Assembly: GCF_000186465.1 (NCBI RefSeq)
Contig: NZ_GL636091.1
Coordinates: 1,560,981 to 1,624,980, forward strand
Direction of reading: 5' to 3'
Source: Streptococcus australis ATCC 700641
GTDB lineage: Bacteria > Bacillota > Bacilli > Lactobacillales > Streptococcaceae
Length of the DNA: 64,000 nt
A program made the position numbers and the translations under genes. The notes under the pieces were generated by a model. The model saw only the letters and a program-made list of their open reading frames with translations, did not search any database and had not been told where the DNA came from. Of the stretch, positions 34,779 to 44,378 are shown piece after piece (the stretch's first letter is position 1; each line of letters begins with the position of its first letter).

Positions 34779-35753
34779 TTATTGTTCAACAGCTTGAGCT
34801 GCTGTGATCAAGGTCAATTTGTAAACGTCATCTGCATTACATCCGCGAGAAAGGTCGTTCACTGGCTTGTTCAACCCTTGCAAAACTGGACCTACTGCGG
34901 CAAACCCACCAAGACGTTCTGCCATCTTGTAACCAATATTACCTGCTTCAATACCCGGGAAGATAAAGACATTGGCTTGTCCTGCTACCTTGCTTCCTGG
35001 AGCCTTTAAAGCTGCAGTTTCTGGTACAAAGGCAGCATCAAATTGCAATTCTCCATCAATTTCTAAGTCTGGACGAAGTTCATGAGCAATTTTTGTTGCT
35101 TCAACAACTTTATCAACACTTTCACCGAAACCAGAACCTTTTGTTGAATAGCTCAACATAGCGATTTTCGGATAAATCCCAAACATCTTGGCTGTGATAG
35201 CAGAGTTGATGGCAATTTCAGCCAAGCCTTCAGCATCTGGATTGATGTTAATAGCACAGTCTCCAAACAAGTAACGTTCAGATCCACGAACCATAAGGAA
35301 AGCACCAGAAGTCCGTTTGACATTTGGACGAGTTTTGATAATTTGAAGAGCTGGACGAACAGTTGCAGCTGTTGAGTGAATCGCACCTGACACCATACCA
35401 TCAACGATTCCCAGATGTACCAACATGACACCAAAGTAGTTGACATCGTCTTGCAAAATTTGACGCGCTTCTTTTTCTGTCATCTTACCCTTACGACGTT
35501 CTACCAAGGAAGCTACCATCTCATCAAAGTCTGAGTAAGAATGCGGGTCGATAACTTCGTATCCTTCCAAAATCCCTTCAATTTCAAGGTAAATGCGAAT
35601 TTTATCTGGATTACCAAGCAAAACAGGCGTTACGTCTGTTTCTTTGACAATGCGTTTTGCTGCTTGCAGAATACGAGGCTCTTCACCTTCTGGTAATACA
35701 ATACGAGCATTCTTACCAACGAGGTTGGCTTTGAGGCTTTCAAAAACTTCCAT
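34779..35753 (-). CDS. pta: Phosphate acetyltransferase
   Basis: Converts acetyl-CoA and phosphate to acetyl phosphate, which acetate kinase turns to ATP and acetate; it uses acetyl-CoA from the dehydrogenase complex or formate lyase. The 324-residue protein is the short Pta form: ARIVLPEGEEPRILQAAKRI, MVSGAIHSTAATVRPALQII, GSKVAGQANVFIFPGIEAGNIGYKMAERLGG. Start has AGGAG upstream; about 20 bases separate it from the rluD-like gene. Confidence 0.96.
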   Translation of the reverse strand: MEVFESLKANLVGKNARIVLPEGEEPRILQAAKRIVKETDVTPVLLGNPDKIRIYLEIEGILEGYEVIDPHSYSDFDEMVASLVERRKGKMTEKEARQILQDDVNYFGVMLVHLGIVDGMVSGAIHSTAATVRPALQIIKTRPNVKRTSGAFLMVRGSERYLFGDCAININPDAEGLAEIAINSAITAKMFGIYPKIAMLSYSTKGSGFGESVDKVVEATKIAHELRPDLEIDGELQFDAAFVPETAALKAPGSKVAGQANVFIFPGIEAGNIGYKMAERLGGFAAVGPVLQGLNKPVNDLSRGCNADDVYKLTLITAAQAVEQ

Positions 35754-35773
35754 GAGTTTCTCCTTTGAAAAAA

Positions 35774-36664
35774 TTAAATATTTGATAACTGTTTTAAGAC
35801 TTGGCTAAAATCATCTGGCAAAGAACTTTCAATTCGAAGTTCTTCTTCCCAAAAAGGATGATAGAAAGCCAAGGAATGGCAATGCAAGGCTTGTCTAAGA
35901 ATCCCATCTTCTAACGACCCTCCATAGAGATCATCTCCCAAAAGTGGAAAACCGATATGGGAAAAGTGAACGCGTATCTGATGGGTCCGACCTGTATGCA
36001 ACTGGATATCTACTAGATGAATATCACCAAAAGACTGAACAACTTGGTAGCTGGTATGAGCATACTTGCCACCTTTTGCTACCTTTCGCGTAATGATGGA
36101 GTCTTCATCACGCGCAATGGGGGCAATGATGTCACCCTTACTTGCCAACTCACCCTTCCCCTTTACCAATGCAAAGTAATGTTTTTGGATGGTCTTGGCC
36201 TGAAGTTGTTTATCTAAGCGAGCATGGGCATAGCCATGTTTAGCAAAGAGCATGATCCCACTGGTATCCTTGTCTAAACGGGTGACAATATGAACCAGCT
36301 GATTCTCATACTGGTTACGAACGTAGTAGCCCTTGACAAAGTTTGCAATGGTATTGGAATGAAGAGAGCTAGGAATGGATGCCACTCCTGCCGGTTTGTT
36401 GAGGACCAAGAAATGATCGTCTTCATACAAGATTTCCAAATCACGATCAATGGCCTCCAAGGCTTCATAGCCTTCCTCAGAGGGAATATCAATCGTTACC
36501 TTATCTCCTATATCAAGAAGATATATGGCATTTTGTTCAATGCCATTCACTAAAATCTGCCCTCCAGAAAACTTTACCTTGGCCAATAACCCCTTTGAAA
36601 CCTGATGCTTTTTCAGAAAGGTTTTAACCTTGACATGTTCGTCAGCGATAAATTCAAACCTCAT
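35774..36664 (-). CDS. RluA-family 23S rRNA pseudouridine synthase
   Basis: Isomerises uridine in RNA. The 296-residue protein has an N-terminal S4-like part (about 1-60), then the catalytic domain with [14 protein letters not shown], the catalytic Asp in [15 protein letters not shown] and [21 protein letters not shown]. The RluD-type label is likely, but the exact target uridine is not shown by sequence. Overlaps nadK by four bases, so one operon relQ-nadK-this gene. Confidence 0.92.
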   Translation of the reverse strand: MRFEFIADEHVKVKTFLKKHQVSKGLLAKVKFSGGQILVNGIEQNAIYLLDIGDKVTIDIPSEEGYEALEAIDRDLEILYEDDHFLVLNKPAGVASIPSSLHSNTIANFVKGYYVRNQYENQLVHIVTRLDKDTSGIMLFAKHGYAHARLDKQLQAKTIQKHYFALVKGKGELASKGDIIAPIARDEDSIITRKVAKGGKYAHTSYQVVQSFGDIHLVDIQLHTGRTHQIRVHFSHIGFPLLGDDLYGGSLEDGILRQALHCHSLAFYHPFWEEELRIESSLPDDFSQVLKQLSNI

Positions 36665-37479
36665 TCGTCAATATCTCCAATAAAGGCATCCTTGACCCGA
36701 TTCCAGAAACTAGTATGGCTTGGGCTCGCTACGAAATTGATCTTGTGGTTATCAATCTGGTACTCGATATGAGCGATATTTCGATAAGAATAGGTTGAAT
36801 TATCAACAGAGAGAATGTGAAAACCTGGTCGGCTAGGTGTGATTTCAATCTTATCTTTTTTGGGAACAATGATTGATGACCCCAAAGTTCGATAAACACG
36901 ATTATTCAGACTAGCGATTTCAGCAATCTGAAGCGCTTCGATGGTCGGATGAAGAACAGCTCCTCCCAAAGATTTGTTGTAAGCTGTACTACCTGTAGGG
37001 GTCGAAACCGTAATACCATCCCCTCTAAACCGCTCAAAATGAACGCCATTGATGGTTAAATCAGCTACCATGGTTCGATCACTGCGTTTTATCGTCGCTT
37101 CGTTAAGAGCTCGCATAATCTTCGTATCCCCATTTTCAAAAGTCACTTTGACATTCAGGATTGGATAAGACACCTTGGCACCCGTATCATACTTAAGATT
37201 TTCTACTAGTTTGTCAATCTCATCATCTAGATAGTCCGTATAAAATCCAAGATGGCCTGTATGCACCCCGACGAAACGAACCCGATCTAATTGACTCTCG
37301 TATTTATGAAAAGCCGAAAGCAACATGCCATCCCCACCGATGGAGATCACGATATCCGGATGTTTTTCAGTCAAGATAAAATTATTCTTTTTTAATTTAT
37401 AACGAAGTTGTTGAAAGACCTCTTCGCTTTGGCGTTTGCGATTTCGAATAATCGAAACCTTCTTACCTGTAGTCCTCAT
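36661..37479 (-). CDS. nadK: NAD kinase
   Basis: Phosphorylates NAD+ to NADP+. The family GGDGM motif occurs in [16 protein letters not shown], then [14 protein letters not shown], a NE-type loop ([14 protein letters not shown]) and [22 protein letters not shown] start at ATG 37479 (MRTTGKKV), matching the usual N-terminus; the longer frame starts at 37506. It overlaps relQ by 17 bases. Confidence 0.94.
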   Translation of the reverse strand: MRTTGKKVSIIRNRKRQSEEVFQQLRYKLKKNNFILTEKHPDIVISIGGDGMLLSAFHKYESQLDRVRFVGVHTGHLGFYTDYLDDEIDKLVENLKYDTGAKVSYPILNVKVTFENGDTKIMRALNEATIKRSDRTMVADLTINGVHFERFRGDGITVSTPTGSTAYNKSLGGAVLHPTIEALQIAEIASLNNRVYRTLGSSIIVPKKDKIEITPSRPGFHILSVDNSTYSYRNIAHIEYQIDNHKINFVASPSHTSFWNRVKDAFIGDIDE

Positions 37480-38134
37480 CTGTATCATCACTATTTCCGA
37501 CGCCATCGTTTAATTTACGATGCATAGGATCAAAAAGAGCTTGCGCCTCCTGAATGGCATCACGAATGGCTCCCATTTCCTCATCGAGTTGATAGGCCAA
37601 ATTCGCAGTGACTTCAAGACGTTTCTTAATCTCGTCCGGAAAATCTCCTTTATATTTGTAATTTAGTGAGTGTTCAATGGTAGCCCAAAAATTCATAGAC
37701 AGGGTACGAATCTGTATCTCTGCCAAAATCGTTTCATAGCCATTAATGGTATCTACTGGATATTCAACCACTACATGGTAGCTTCGATACCCACTTGATT
37801 TCTTGTGACGAATATAGTCGCGTTCTTGGACCACGCGCATATCCTGACGCTTACGCAGGACTTCTAGTACTTCATCCACGTCGTCTACAAATTGAACCAT
37901 AACCCGTAGACCAGCAATATCTTGCATATCTTGAGCCAGATTTTCTTCAGTAATATTTCTGCGTTCCATTTTTTCGAGAATACTCTCAATCGGCTTCACA
38001 CGACCGGTCACAAACTCGATTGGGGAATGCTTTTGTTGTTTGCGATACTGCTTTCTTATCCCACGAAGCTTAATCTTCAACTCACCAACTGCTTGGATAT
38101 AGGGATCTAAAAAATTTTCCCAATCAATCGCCAT
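37463..38134 (-). CDS. relQ: Small alarmone synthetase RelQ
   Basis: Makes (p)ppGpp from GTP/GDP and ATP; synthetase only. The 223-residue protein has [32 protein letters not shown] and [23 protein letters not shown], the small-synthetase hallmarks, and the usual RelQ length. The linkage relQ-nadK-rluD-pta is conserved in streptococci. A second, unrelated RelA/SpoT-domain gene lies at 26306. Confidence 0.95.
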   Translation of the reverse strand: MAIDWENFLDPYIQAVGELKIKLRGIRKQYRKQQKHSPIEFVTGRVKPIESILEKMERRNITEENLAQDMQDIAGLRVMVQFVDDVDEVLEVLRKRQDMRVVQERDYIRHKKSSGYRSYHVVVEYPVDTINGYETILAEIQIRTLSMNFWATIEHSLNYKYKGDFPDEIKKRLEVTANLAYQLDEEMGAIRDAIQEAQALFDPMHRKLNDGVGNSDDTDEDYR

Positions 38135-38229
38135 TGAATCACCTTGTCATCTCAAAGTTTTTTGTATAAAATAAACACATCTATTATTATATCATAAAGA
38201 GCTTGCAAACGAAAGAAAAGGACGTAGCT

Positions 38230-38796
38230 ATGAATCATTTAGAAATTGAATTTAAAACCTTACTAACCAAGGAAGAATACCACTCTCTTGAAGATTTTTT
38301 CAAGGACCAACCTCCTATCGAACAAACCAATCACTATATCGATACGCCTGACCAAGCTATCCGAAATCATAAGATGGCCTTGCGCATTCGTACCTTAGCG
38401 GATCGGGCTGAGCTAACCCTTAAAGTACCGCAAGAGGCAGGACATTTCGAATACAATCAAGCCCTTACATTTGATCAAGTAGAAGCTTTTCTATCCAAGA
38501 AAAAAATCCCTCAAGGTGAGATTGCCAACTTTCTCACTGATTTAGAAATTCCACTAGCTGCCTTAGATGTCTGGGGAAGTCTAGAAACAGAGAGACGAGA
38601 GAAAAAAATCCCTAAAGGCTTATTAGCCTTTGACCGTAGTCGGTATAACTCTATTGAGGACTATGAATTGGAAATGGAGGTGGATGCAGCCTCAGATGAA
38701 ACTTATTTTCACGAATTTCTCAAGGAAAAACAAATCGAATACAAGCCAGCAAAAAGTAAAGTGGCAAGATTAGCTCAAAGTTTGCTAAAAAGCTGA
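38230..38796 (+). CDS. CYTH-domain triphosphatase-like protein
   Basis: The 188-residue protein (start ATG 38230 after AAAGGA) opens NHLEIEFKTLLTKEEY, the CYTH ExExK strand, and continues with alternating basic and acidic strands (RIRTLADRAELTLKVP; LAFDRSRYN; DYELEMEVD; KSKVARL), forming the tunnel fold that hydrolyses triphosphates. Divergent from relQ; its conserved place next to relQ hints at nucleotide or polyphosphate metabolism. Substrate unknown. Confidence 0.87.
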   Translation: MNHLEIEFKTLLTKEEYHSLEDFFKDQPPIEQTNHYIDTPDQAIRNHKMALRIRTLADRAELTLKVPQEAGHFEYNQALTFDQVEAFLSKKKIPQGEIANFLTDLEIPLAALDVWGSLETERREKKIPKGLLAFDRSRYNSIEDYELEMEVDAASDETYFHEFLKEKQIEYKPAKSKVARLAQSLLKS

Positions 38797-38858
38797 AATT
38801 ACTGAATTTTTTTGCTAAAATAAGACTAGACAAAAATATCTAAATGAGGATCAAACAC

Positions 38859-39815
38859 ATGTCAGAAAAAAACAATATGAAGCTCTTCGCACTTAACTCC
38901 AATCAAGAAATTGCAAAAAAAATTTCGGAAGTTGCTGGGATCCCACTCGGAAAGCTTTCTTCACGTCAATTCTCAGATGGTGAAATCCAAATTAATATCG
39001 AAGAAAGTGTTCGTGGCTATGATATTTATATCATCCAATCTACCAGCTACCCTGTTAACAATCACCTGATGGAATTGTTAATCATGGTAGATGCTTGCCA
39101 ACGAGCTAGTGCTCATACCGTTAACGTCGTTCTTCCATACTTTGGTTATGCTCGTCAAGACCGTACCGCTGCTCCTCGCGAACCGATTACAGCAAAATTG
39201 GTTGCCAATATGTTGGTCAAGGCAGGAGTAGACCGTGTTGTAACACTCGATCTTCATGCTGTTCAAGTACAAGGCTTCTTCGATATCCCAGTAGACAACT
39301 TGTTCACGATTCCTCTATTTGCTGATCACTATATCAAACAGGGCTTAACCGGTTCAGATGTAGTGGTTGTCAGTCCTAAAAACTCCGGAGTGAAACGAGC
39401 ACGTAATCTTGCTGAATATCTAGATGCCCCAATTGCCATCATTGACTACGCCCAAGACGATGCCAGTCGTGACGAAGGCTACATCATCGGGGATGTCAAA
39501 GGCAAAAAAGCAATCCTTATCGATGATATTTTGAATACAGGAAAAACCTTCTCTGAAGCTGCAAAAATTGTCCAACGAGATGGCGCTACTGAGATTTATG
39601 CTGTTTCTAGTCACGGACTTTTCGTTAAAGGAGCTGCAGAATTACTAGACCAAGCACCGATTAAAGAAATTTTAGTTACAGACTCTGTAGCAACCCAAGA
39701 ACAAAAACCAAAAAATGTAAAATACATTACTGCAAGCGATTTGATTGGGGATGCCCTTGTTCGTATCCAAGAGCGTAAACCAGTTAGTCCACTCTTTGCA
39801 TACCATAAGAAATAA
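38859..39815 (+). CDS. prs: Ribose-phosphate pyrophosphokinase
   Basis: Makes PRPP for nucleotide, His and Trp synthesis. 318 residues from ATG 38859 (GAGGA upstream). Family marks: [60 protein letters not shown] and the PRPP loop [20 protein letters not shown]. Streptococci often carry two prs genes; this is the one linked to nifS and rex. Confidence 0.95.
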   Translation: MSEKNNMKLFALNSNQEIAKKISEVAGIPLGKLSSRQFSDGEIQINIEESVRGYDIYIIQSTSYPVNNHLMELLIMVDACQRASAHTVNVVLPYFGYARQDRTAAPREPITAKLVANMLVKAGVDRVVTLDLHAVQVQGFFDIPVDNLFTIPLFADHYIKQGLTGSDVVVVSPKNSGVKRARNLAEYLDAPIAIIDYAQDDASRDEGYIIGDVKGKKAILIDDILNTGKTFSEAAKIVQRDGATEIYAVSSHGLFVKGAAELLDQAPIKEILVTDSVATQEQKPKNVKYITASDLIGDALVRIQERKPVSPLFAYHKK

Positions 39816-39824
39816 GGTGATGGC

Positions 39825-40952
39825 GTGATTTATTTTGACAATGCAGCAACCACTCCTCTAAGCCCAGGAGTAATTAAGGTCATGACAGAAACGATGGAAA
39901 CCAGTTTTGGAAATCCATCTAGTCTCCACTCCCACGGTCGCCAAGCAAAAAAAATTCTTAGAGATGCCAGGGAATGTGTTGCAACTTGTTTAAAAACCTC
40001 TAGTCAACAGATCACCTTCACTTCTGGCGGGACAGAAAGCAATAACACTGTCATAAAGGGCTACTGTCTCAAACATAGACAAAAAGGAAAACATATTATT
40101 ACCACGGCTATTGAGCACCATGCCGTTTTGGAACCGATTGATTACTTGGTCGAGGAGTTTGGGTTTGAAGTGACCGTTATTCAACCCGTTGATCAAAAGA
40201 TTCGTCCTGAAGATATTCGAGCTGCACTTCGTCCCGATACTATTTTGGTATCCACCATGTATGCCAATAACGAAACAGGCGATCTCTTACCCATCAAGGC
40301 CATTTCTGACCTTTTAAAAGACCATCCTGCTACTTTTCATGTCGATGCTGTCCAGGCCGTTGGTAAACTTTCTGTAGCACCAGAAGAGCTAGGGATCGAT
40401 TTCCTAACTGCATCCGCCCATAAATTTCATGGGCCAAAAGGGGTTGGCATCCTCTATGCTAGAAAGCCTGACTTTTTCAATCTCTTACACGGGGGTGACC
40501 AAGAAGACAAGCGTCGGGCTAGTACAGAGAACTTGATTTCAATTGCTGGAATGGCTCAAGCCCTCAAAGAAGCAACTGATCAGTTAGAAGCAAATTATCA
40601 GTATGTTCAGAGCTTATCTGAACGTATCCTAATTGGCCTAGAAGATCTAGATTTCTATCTGAATAGCACAGACTCCAAACTTCCTCATGTCTTAAATATT
40701 GGCTTTCCTGGTATCAGCAATGATATCTTACTGCTTCGTTTAGACATGGCAGGGATTTCAGTCTCAACCGGCTCTGCTTGTACAGCAGGAACTGTTCAAC
40801 CAAGTCATGTCCTTGCAGCGTATTACGGCGAAGCTTCGCCTCGCTTGAAGGAATCTATTCGCATTAGTTTATCTGAATTCAATACGACTGCTGAGGTCGA
40901 TACTTTTATAACCACTATTCAAAAAATTTTAGGAGAATTACATGGCATTTGA
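39825..40952 (+). CDS. Cysteine desulfurase family protein (NifS/IscS-like)
   Basis: PLP enzyme taking sulfur from cysteine, probably for tRNA thiolation or Fe-S assembly. The 375-residue protein starts with GTG (AAGGTGA upstream): IYFDNAATTPLSPGV. PLP Lys lies in TASAHKFHGPKGVGILY and the mobile catalytic Cys in STGSACTAGTVQPSHV. Not the sufS type; closer to the IscS group. Overlaps the DUF1831 gene by 11 bases. Confidence 0.9.
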   Translation: MIYFDNAATTPLSPGVIKVMTETMETSFGNPSSLHSHGRQAKKILRDARECVATCLKTSSQQITFTSGGTESNNTVIKGYCLKHRQKGKHIITTAIEHHAVLEPIDYLVEEFGFEVTVIQPVDQKIRPEDIRAALRPDTILVSTMYANNETGDLLPIKAISDLLKDHPATFHVDAVQAVGKLSVAPEELGIDFLTASAHKFHGPKGVGILYARKPDFFNLLHGGDQEDKRRASTENLISIAGMAQALKEATDQLEANYQYVQSLSERILIGLEDLDFYLNSTDSKLPHVLNIGFPGISNDILLLRLDMAGISVSTGSACTAGTVQPSHVLAAYYGEASPRLKESIRISLSEFNTTAEVDTFITTIQKILGELHGI

Positions 40953-41289
40953 AACCTCTGTCTCATTAACAGACTGCGACTACACATACGCAATCCATTC
41001 AAATATTAAAAAATATACCCTACGCGACAATACCTTTGCCCAAACAAAGGTTGGAAACTACGAATTAAATCGTCTATTAGAAGCTGTCCCAAATAGCGGA
41101 GATGGCTTTAAGCTAAAAATTATTATCAATAAGGATTTAACAGGATTTAAAATTAACATTACTGACAAGTCAGGCCTTCGTTTGGTAAATATTTTTAAAA
41201 ATCCAGAAAACAAAATCATCCAACAAAAATTCTACTTCCTCATGGACAGTTTAGTTGAGCGCGAAATCTTTGAAAGGATTGAGAAGTAA
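40942..41289 (+). CDS. DUF1831 protein
   Basis: A 115-residue soluble protein of unknown function, beginning MAFETSVSLTDCDYTYAIH, matching the DUF1831 family of lactic acid bacteria. It overlaps the cysteine desulfurase upstream and abuts DUF4649 downstream (last base of the stop shared with the next ATG), so it is part of the same operon; a helper role for the desulfurase is possible but not shown. Confidence 0.8.
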   Translation: MAFETSVSLTDCDYTYAIHSNIKKYTLRDNTFAQTKVGNYELNRLLEAVPNSGDGFKLKIIINKDLTGFKINITDKSGLRLVNIFKNPENKIIQQKFYFLMDSLVEREIFERIEK

Positions 41290-41525
41290 TGACCAATGCT
41301 CCTCTAGTCCTCACCTATTTGGATGCATACCAAAAGGAACGTCAGATTAGCTACGATAATTTGGATCACTGTCTATTAGCTTTTTCAGGCTGTGTGACCC
41401 TTCCAGATTCCTATCAGGTTGTTTCCGTGACCTACAAGGGACAAATTTTACCTTTCACTGGAAGAATCGGTGACTTCTATCGCTATCTGATTCAGTTTGA
41501 TCAGAATTTAAGAAATTCCAACTAA
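41289..41525 (+). CDS. DUF4649 protein
   Basis: A 78-residue soluble protein matching the small streptococcal DUF4649 family (LVLTYLDAYQKERQISYDNLDHCLLAFSG). Function unknown. Last gene of the prs/nifS run; the start overlaps the DUF1831 stop by one base and a terminator follows. Confidence 0.75.
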   Translation: MTNAPLVLTYLDAYQKERQISYDNLDHCLLAFSGCVTLPDSYQVVSVTYKGQILPFTGRIGDFYRYLIQFDQNLRNSN

Positions 41526-41533
41526 CAAAGAAA

Positions 41534-41555
41534 AGCACCATTTTGGTGTTTTTTT
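41534..41555 (+). terminator. Terminator after DUF4649
   Basis: Stem CACCA / TGGTG with seven T residues. Confidence 0.75.
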
Positions 41556-41618
41556 AGTAGAAGATAGTTGCTTTATTCACAAACTTTTTATACAATAGAT
41601 TTGAAAGGTTGTGATATT

Positions 41619-42263
41619 GTGAAACAAGATAAGACTAATCCAATTCCTCGTGCTACTGCCAAACGACTCTCCTTGTATTACCGCATTTTTAAACGCTTTA
41701 ATGCAGAGAAAATCGAGCGAGCAAATTCAAAACAGATCGCTGAAGCCATCGGTATTGACTCCGCGACTGTTCGTCGCGACTTCTCCTACTTCGGAGAGTT
41801 AGGACGACGTGGTTTTGGTTATGATGTCAAAAAGTTAATGAACTTCTTCGCAGATCTCTTAAATGATAACTCCATCACCAATGTTGCTATCGTCGGGATT
41901 GGAAATATGGGAAGTGCCCTGCTTCACTATCGCTTCCATGAGCGAAACAAAATGAAGATTGTCATGGCATTTGATACGGATGATCATGACTTAATCGGTA
42001 CTAAAAGTAAAGATAACATTCCGATTTACGGCATCTCAACACTAAAAGAAAAACTAGAGGGTCAAGAGATTCAAACAGCTATTTTAACCGTTCCAAGTGT
42101 AAAATCTCAAGAAGTTGCAGATTTACTGGTTGAAGCTGGTATCAAGGGAATCCTTAGCTTTTCTCCAGTACACCTAACAGTTCCAAAGGATGTGGTTGTC
42201 CAATATGTCGATCTAACCAGCGAACTGCAAACCCTTCTCTACTTTATGCGCAAAAATTCATGA
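41619..42263 (+). CDS. rex: Redox-sensing transcriptional repressor Rex
   Basis: NADH/NAD+ sensor repressing fermentation genes. I start it at GTG 41619 ([18 protein letters not shown]): the longer frame would begin inside the promoter. N-terminal winged helix ([34 protein letters not shown]) and Rossmann NAD domain ([16 protein letters not shown]). 214 residues. Own promoter (TTGCTT-17-TACAAT ending near 41597). Ends just before repeat copy 3, which terminates it. It probably senses flux through ldh and the dehydrogenase complex encoded in this window. Confidence 0.93.
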   Translation: MKQDKTNPIPRATAKRLSLYYRIFKRFNAEKIERANSKQIAEAIGIDSATVRRDFSYFGELGRRGFGYDVKKLMNFFADLLNDNSITNVAIVGIGNMGSALLHYRFHERNKMKIVMAFDTDDHDLIGTKSKDNIPIYGISTLKEKLEGQEIQTAILTVPSVKSQEVADLLVEAGIKGILSFSPVHLTVPKDVVVQYVDLTSELQTLLYFMRKNS

Positions 42264-42270
42264 TAAGCAA

Positions 42271-42445
42271 GAGAGTGGGACAGAAATCGGTAATTGGTTA
42301 GAATTCGATTTCGTCGTCCCACCTCCGCACAGTTGAGTAGGGCTGTAAAAGCTGATGAAATCAGCATATTAGAGCCCACTCAACCACTGCGTCTTGCTCG
42401 ATAATCCAAAGACAATTGAGAGGCTAGGACTTTTGTCCCAGCCTC
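42271..42445 (+). repeat. 175-bp three-hairpin repeat, copy 3 (3' of rex)
   Basis: Same element as at 2767 and 33361, inverted relative to them on the plus strand but in the same orientation relative to the gene it follows. Eight bases after the rex stop. Its last hairpin GAGGCTAGGAC/GTCCCAGCCTC is followed by TTTTC. It separates rex from convergent radC. Confidence 0.9.
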
Positions 42446-42449
42446 TTTT

Positions 42450-43133
42450 CTATACCAATAAATCTGTCTCCTCCCGGTAGCTGTAATAATCATCAGTTGA
42501 GACAATCAGATGGTCAAGAAAAACAATTCCTAGACAATTGCAGGCTTCAATCATTTGTTGAGTAACGCCATCATCATTCTTGCTCGGATGAATGATTCCG
42601 GATGGATGGTTGTGAACTAAGATTAAGGACGTCGCCATATGCTTGATGGCATAGTGCAAGATCTCTCGAGGTTCTGCAATGCTACGATTGACTGTACCGA
42701 TAAAAATCACTTGCTGATGAATAATTTGATTTTGGGTATTCAGATACAAGGCCAGTAAATGCTCCTGTTTCTCATGGCCTATTTTTTGTTGCATCATTTT
42801 TGCTAGCTTCTGACTACTCATGATTTGTTCCGTTTCAATCACTTGGGAGGTCTGGATTCGTTTCCCAAGTTCAATAGCAGCTAATAGCTCAATGGCCTTT
42901 ACTTTCCCAATTCCTGGAACTTCCTGTAACTCCTGAAGGCTCATACTAGCCAGTTCCTTTAAACTCTTTAGTGAGCCCAACAAGTCCTGAGCAATCTCGT
43001 AGACTGTTTTATTTTTGTTCCCCGTCCGTAATAAGATGGATAGCAATTCTTGATGACTGAGTTTATCAGGGCCTTCTGTTAGCAAACGTTCTCTAGGTAA
43101 AAGACCAGATTCTTGAAATACAATATGATACAT
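42450..43133 (-). CDS. radC: RadC/YsxA family protein (JAMM-type)
   Basis: The 227-residue protein has a helix-hairpin-helix part ([24 protein letters not shown]) and a JAB/MPN metalloprotease-like domain with the HxHPSG motif ([16 protein letters not shown]) plus a downstream Asp. Role in DNA repair is doubtful, but the gene is part of the late-competence set in pneumococcus. Its ribosome binding site sits in a hairpin with a ComX-box-like sequence in the loop (43139-43170). Confidence 0.93.
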   Translation of the reverse strand: MYHIVFQESGLLPRERLLTEGPDKLSHQELLSILLRTGNKNKTVYEIAQDLLGSLKSLKELASMSLQELQEVPGIGKVKAIELLAAIELGKRIQTSQVIETEQIMSSQKLAKMMQQKIGHEKQEHLLALYLNTQNQIIHQQVIFIGTVNRSIAEPREILHYAIKHMATSLILVHNHPSGIIHPSKNDDGVTQQMIEACNCLGIVFLDHLIVSTDDYYSYREETDLLV

Positions 43134-43138
43134 AAAAA

Positions 43139-43170
43139 CCTCCTCAATTAATAATTCGCAATTGAGGAGG
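43139..43170 (-). promoter_or_regulatory. Hairpin burying the radC ribosome binding site, ComX-box-like loop
   Basis: Minus strand: CCTCCTCAATT (43160-43170) pairs perfectly with AATTGAGGAGG (43139-43149); loop of 10. The 3' arm contains the GAGGAGG ribosome binding site, five T residues before the radC ATG. The loop and edge hold TGCGAATT (43153-43160), near the ComX box TACGAATA. Stem plus five T also looks like an intrinsic terminator for upstream transcripts. Confidence 0.65.
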
Positions 43171-43193
43171 AAAATGGATGATTCTGTATAAAT

Positions 43194-43472
43194 TTATATA
43201 GGACAAACTACTTCTCTTAGGTTTTCAAGGATTCGATTTTCTTCGTTTGAAAAGTTAATTCTATAGCCTTCTTGCACTTGTTCCAAAGTCGCTAGGAATT
43301 GACGAATTTCGTATCGAATTAAGTGCTCTTGATTATCAGGAAGGTTTTTAATGGTTTCAAAGACCTGTTCAACTTCGTAGATCCCCTTGGTAATGAGCCC
43401 CGTTTTTGGAAAATCATTGACCAGTAAGCCATAGAAGTTTCTTAACAAAGTATAGATATCTTCTGTGTGCAT
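43194..43472 (-). CDS. Small uncharacterised protein
   Basis: A 92-residue soluble, mostly helical protein (MHTEDIYTLLRNFYGLLVNDFP...). I do not recognise the family. It has a good ribosome binding site (GGAGG) and a TATAAT element about 33 bases upstream, so it is likely expressed. It lies between srtA and radC on the same strand, and the radC hairpin would end or insulate its transcript. Confidence 0.6.
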   Translation of the reverse strand: MHTEDIYTLLRNFYGLLVNDFPKTGLITKGIYEVEQVFETIKNLPDNQEHLIRYEIRQFLATLEQVQEGYRINFSNEENRILENLREVVCPI

Positions 43473-43590
43473 TCGGTTCCTCCAAGCTTCTTTCTATCAC
43501 TCTTCTATTATAAAATAGAAAGCATGCAAAAATATGTCAGTCAGGTAACATTTTATGACTATCCTCTTACAAGTTGGCAGAAAATTAACA

Positions 43591-43616
43591 AAAAAAGAGG
43601 TCAAGGACCTCTTTTT
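43591..43616 (-). terminator. Terminator of srtA
   Basis: AAAAAGAGGTC-AAG-GACCTCTTTTT: symmetrical stem with T-runs on both strands, so usable in both directions. Confidence 0.9.
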
Positions 43617-43623
43617 AAGTTGA

Positions 43624-44370
43624 TTATAATTGCATTTGATTATAAGATTCAGTGAAAGCTTCTAGTATATCTTTTGGTGCTTTTGAGTAATCTACTGAAG
43701 TTTCCAAAGTACCTTTTACAATCGTACGATAAGTTGCTGCAGCATCCTCACAGGTCACCAGGGTAATTTCATTTACCCCTTCTCTATCTGCTATGACATC
43801 GACTCGATCTGGCGTCACTGTTTCAACAGAATTGATGACATAGGTATAGACTTTTTCCTTATCAGTGATATAGATTTTCATTCCAGCTTTGGCATGTTCT
43901 AATGGAGAAAAGAGCATTTCATTTGCCCCGGTCAAACCAAAGACATGGTGACTAGCCAGGGAGTAATTCCTTTGCCCCATAACTTGGTCCTCTTTCATAG
44001 TACCTGCCCCATAATAGAGTCCCACATTATCTAAGCCTTTAAAAATCGGAAGGTTCATTTTCAATTCTGGAATGGCAATCCCCCCAATAACAGGCAACTT
44101 CTGTGCCTGCCACTGGGCATTGATAACAGATTCTGTAGAAAGCGATTTAACTTCTTTAAAATCAAAGCTAGTCTTGGCATCTTTATTCTTATCGATGGTC
44201 TTTTTCGATACCTTGCTAACCTGGTACTGATTGGTATGCCAAACCATGATCATGTTCCGAATCGGAGCATTAAAGATCAGAGCAATAGACAAAAGGATCA
44301 GCAAGGTAGCAAAGATATTAATCAAGCGATTGCGTAAGCTTGTTTTCTTCTTTTTTCTTCTTGAAGCCAT
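43624..44370 (-). CDS. srtA: Class A sortase
   Basis: Membrane transpeptidase anchoring LPXTG surface proteins to peptidoglycan. The 248-residue protein has a basic N-terminus, one membrane helix (about 13-35), and the sortase fold with catalytic His in SLASHHVFG, Cys in ITLVTCEDAA and Arg in TYRTIVKG. It begins eight bases after gyrA, the usual streptococcal arrangement, and is probably co-transcribed with it. Confidence 0.95.
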   Translation of the reverse strand: MASRRKKKKTSLRNRLINIFATLLILLSIALIFNAPIRNMIMVWHTNQYQVSKVSKKTIDKNKDAKTSFDFKEVKSLSTESVINAQWQAQKLPVIGGIAIPELKMNLPIFKGLDNVGLYYGAGTMKEDQVMGQRNYSLASHHVFGLTGANEMLFSPLEHAKAGMKIYITDKEKVYTYVINSVETVTPDRVDVIADREGVNEITLVTCEDAAATYRTIVKGTLETSVDYSKAPKDILEAFTESYNQMQL

Positions 44371-44378
44371 TTCTTATC

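Noticed and set aside
41568..41618. Upstream ATG of rex (17 extra residues)
   Set aside because: It overlaps the rex promoter (TTGCTT-17-TACAAT) and the extra residues are not part of Rex; GTG 41619 fits the family start.
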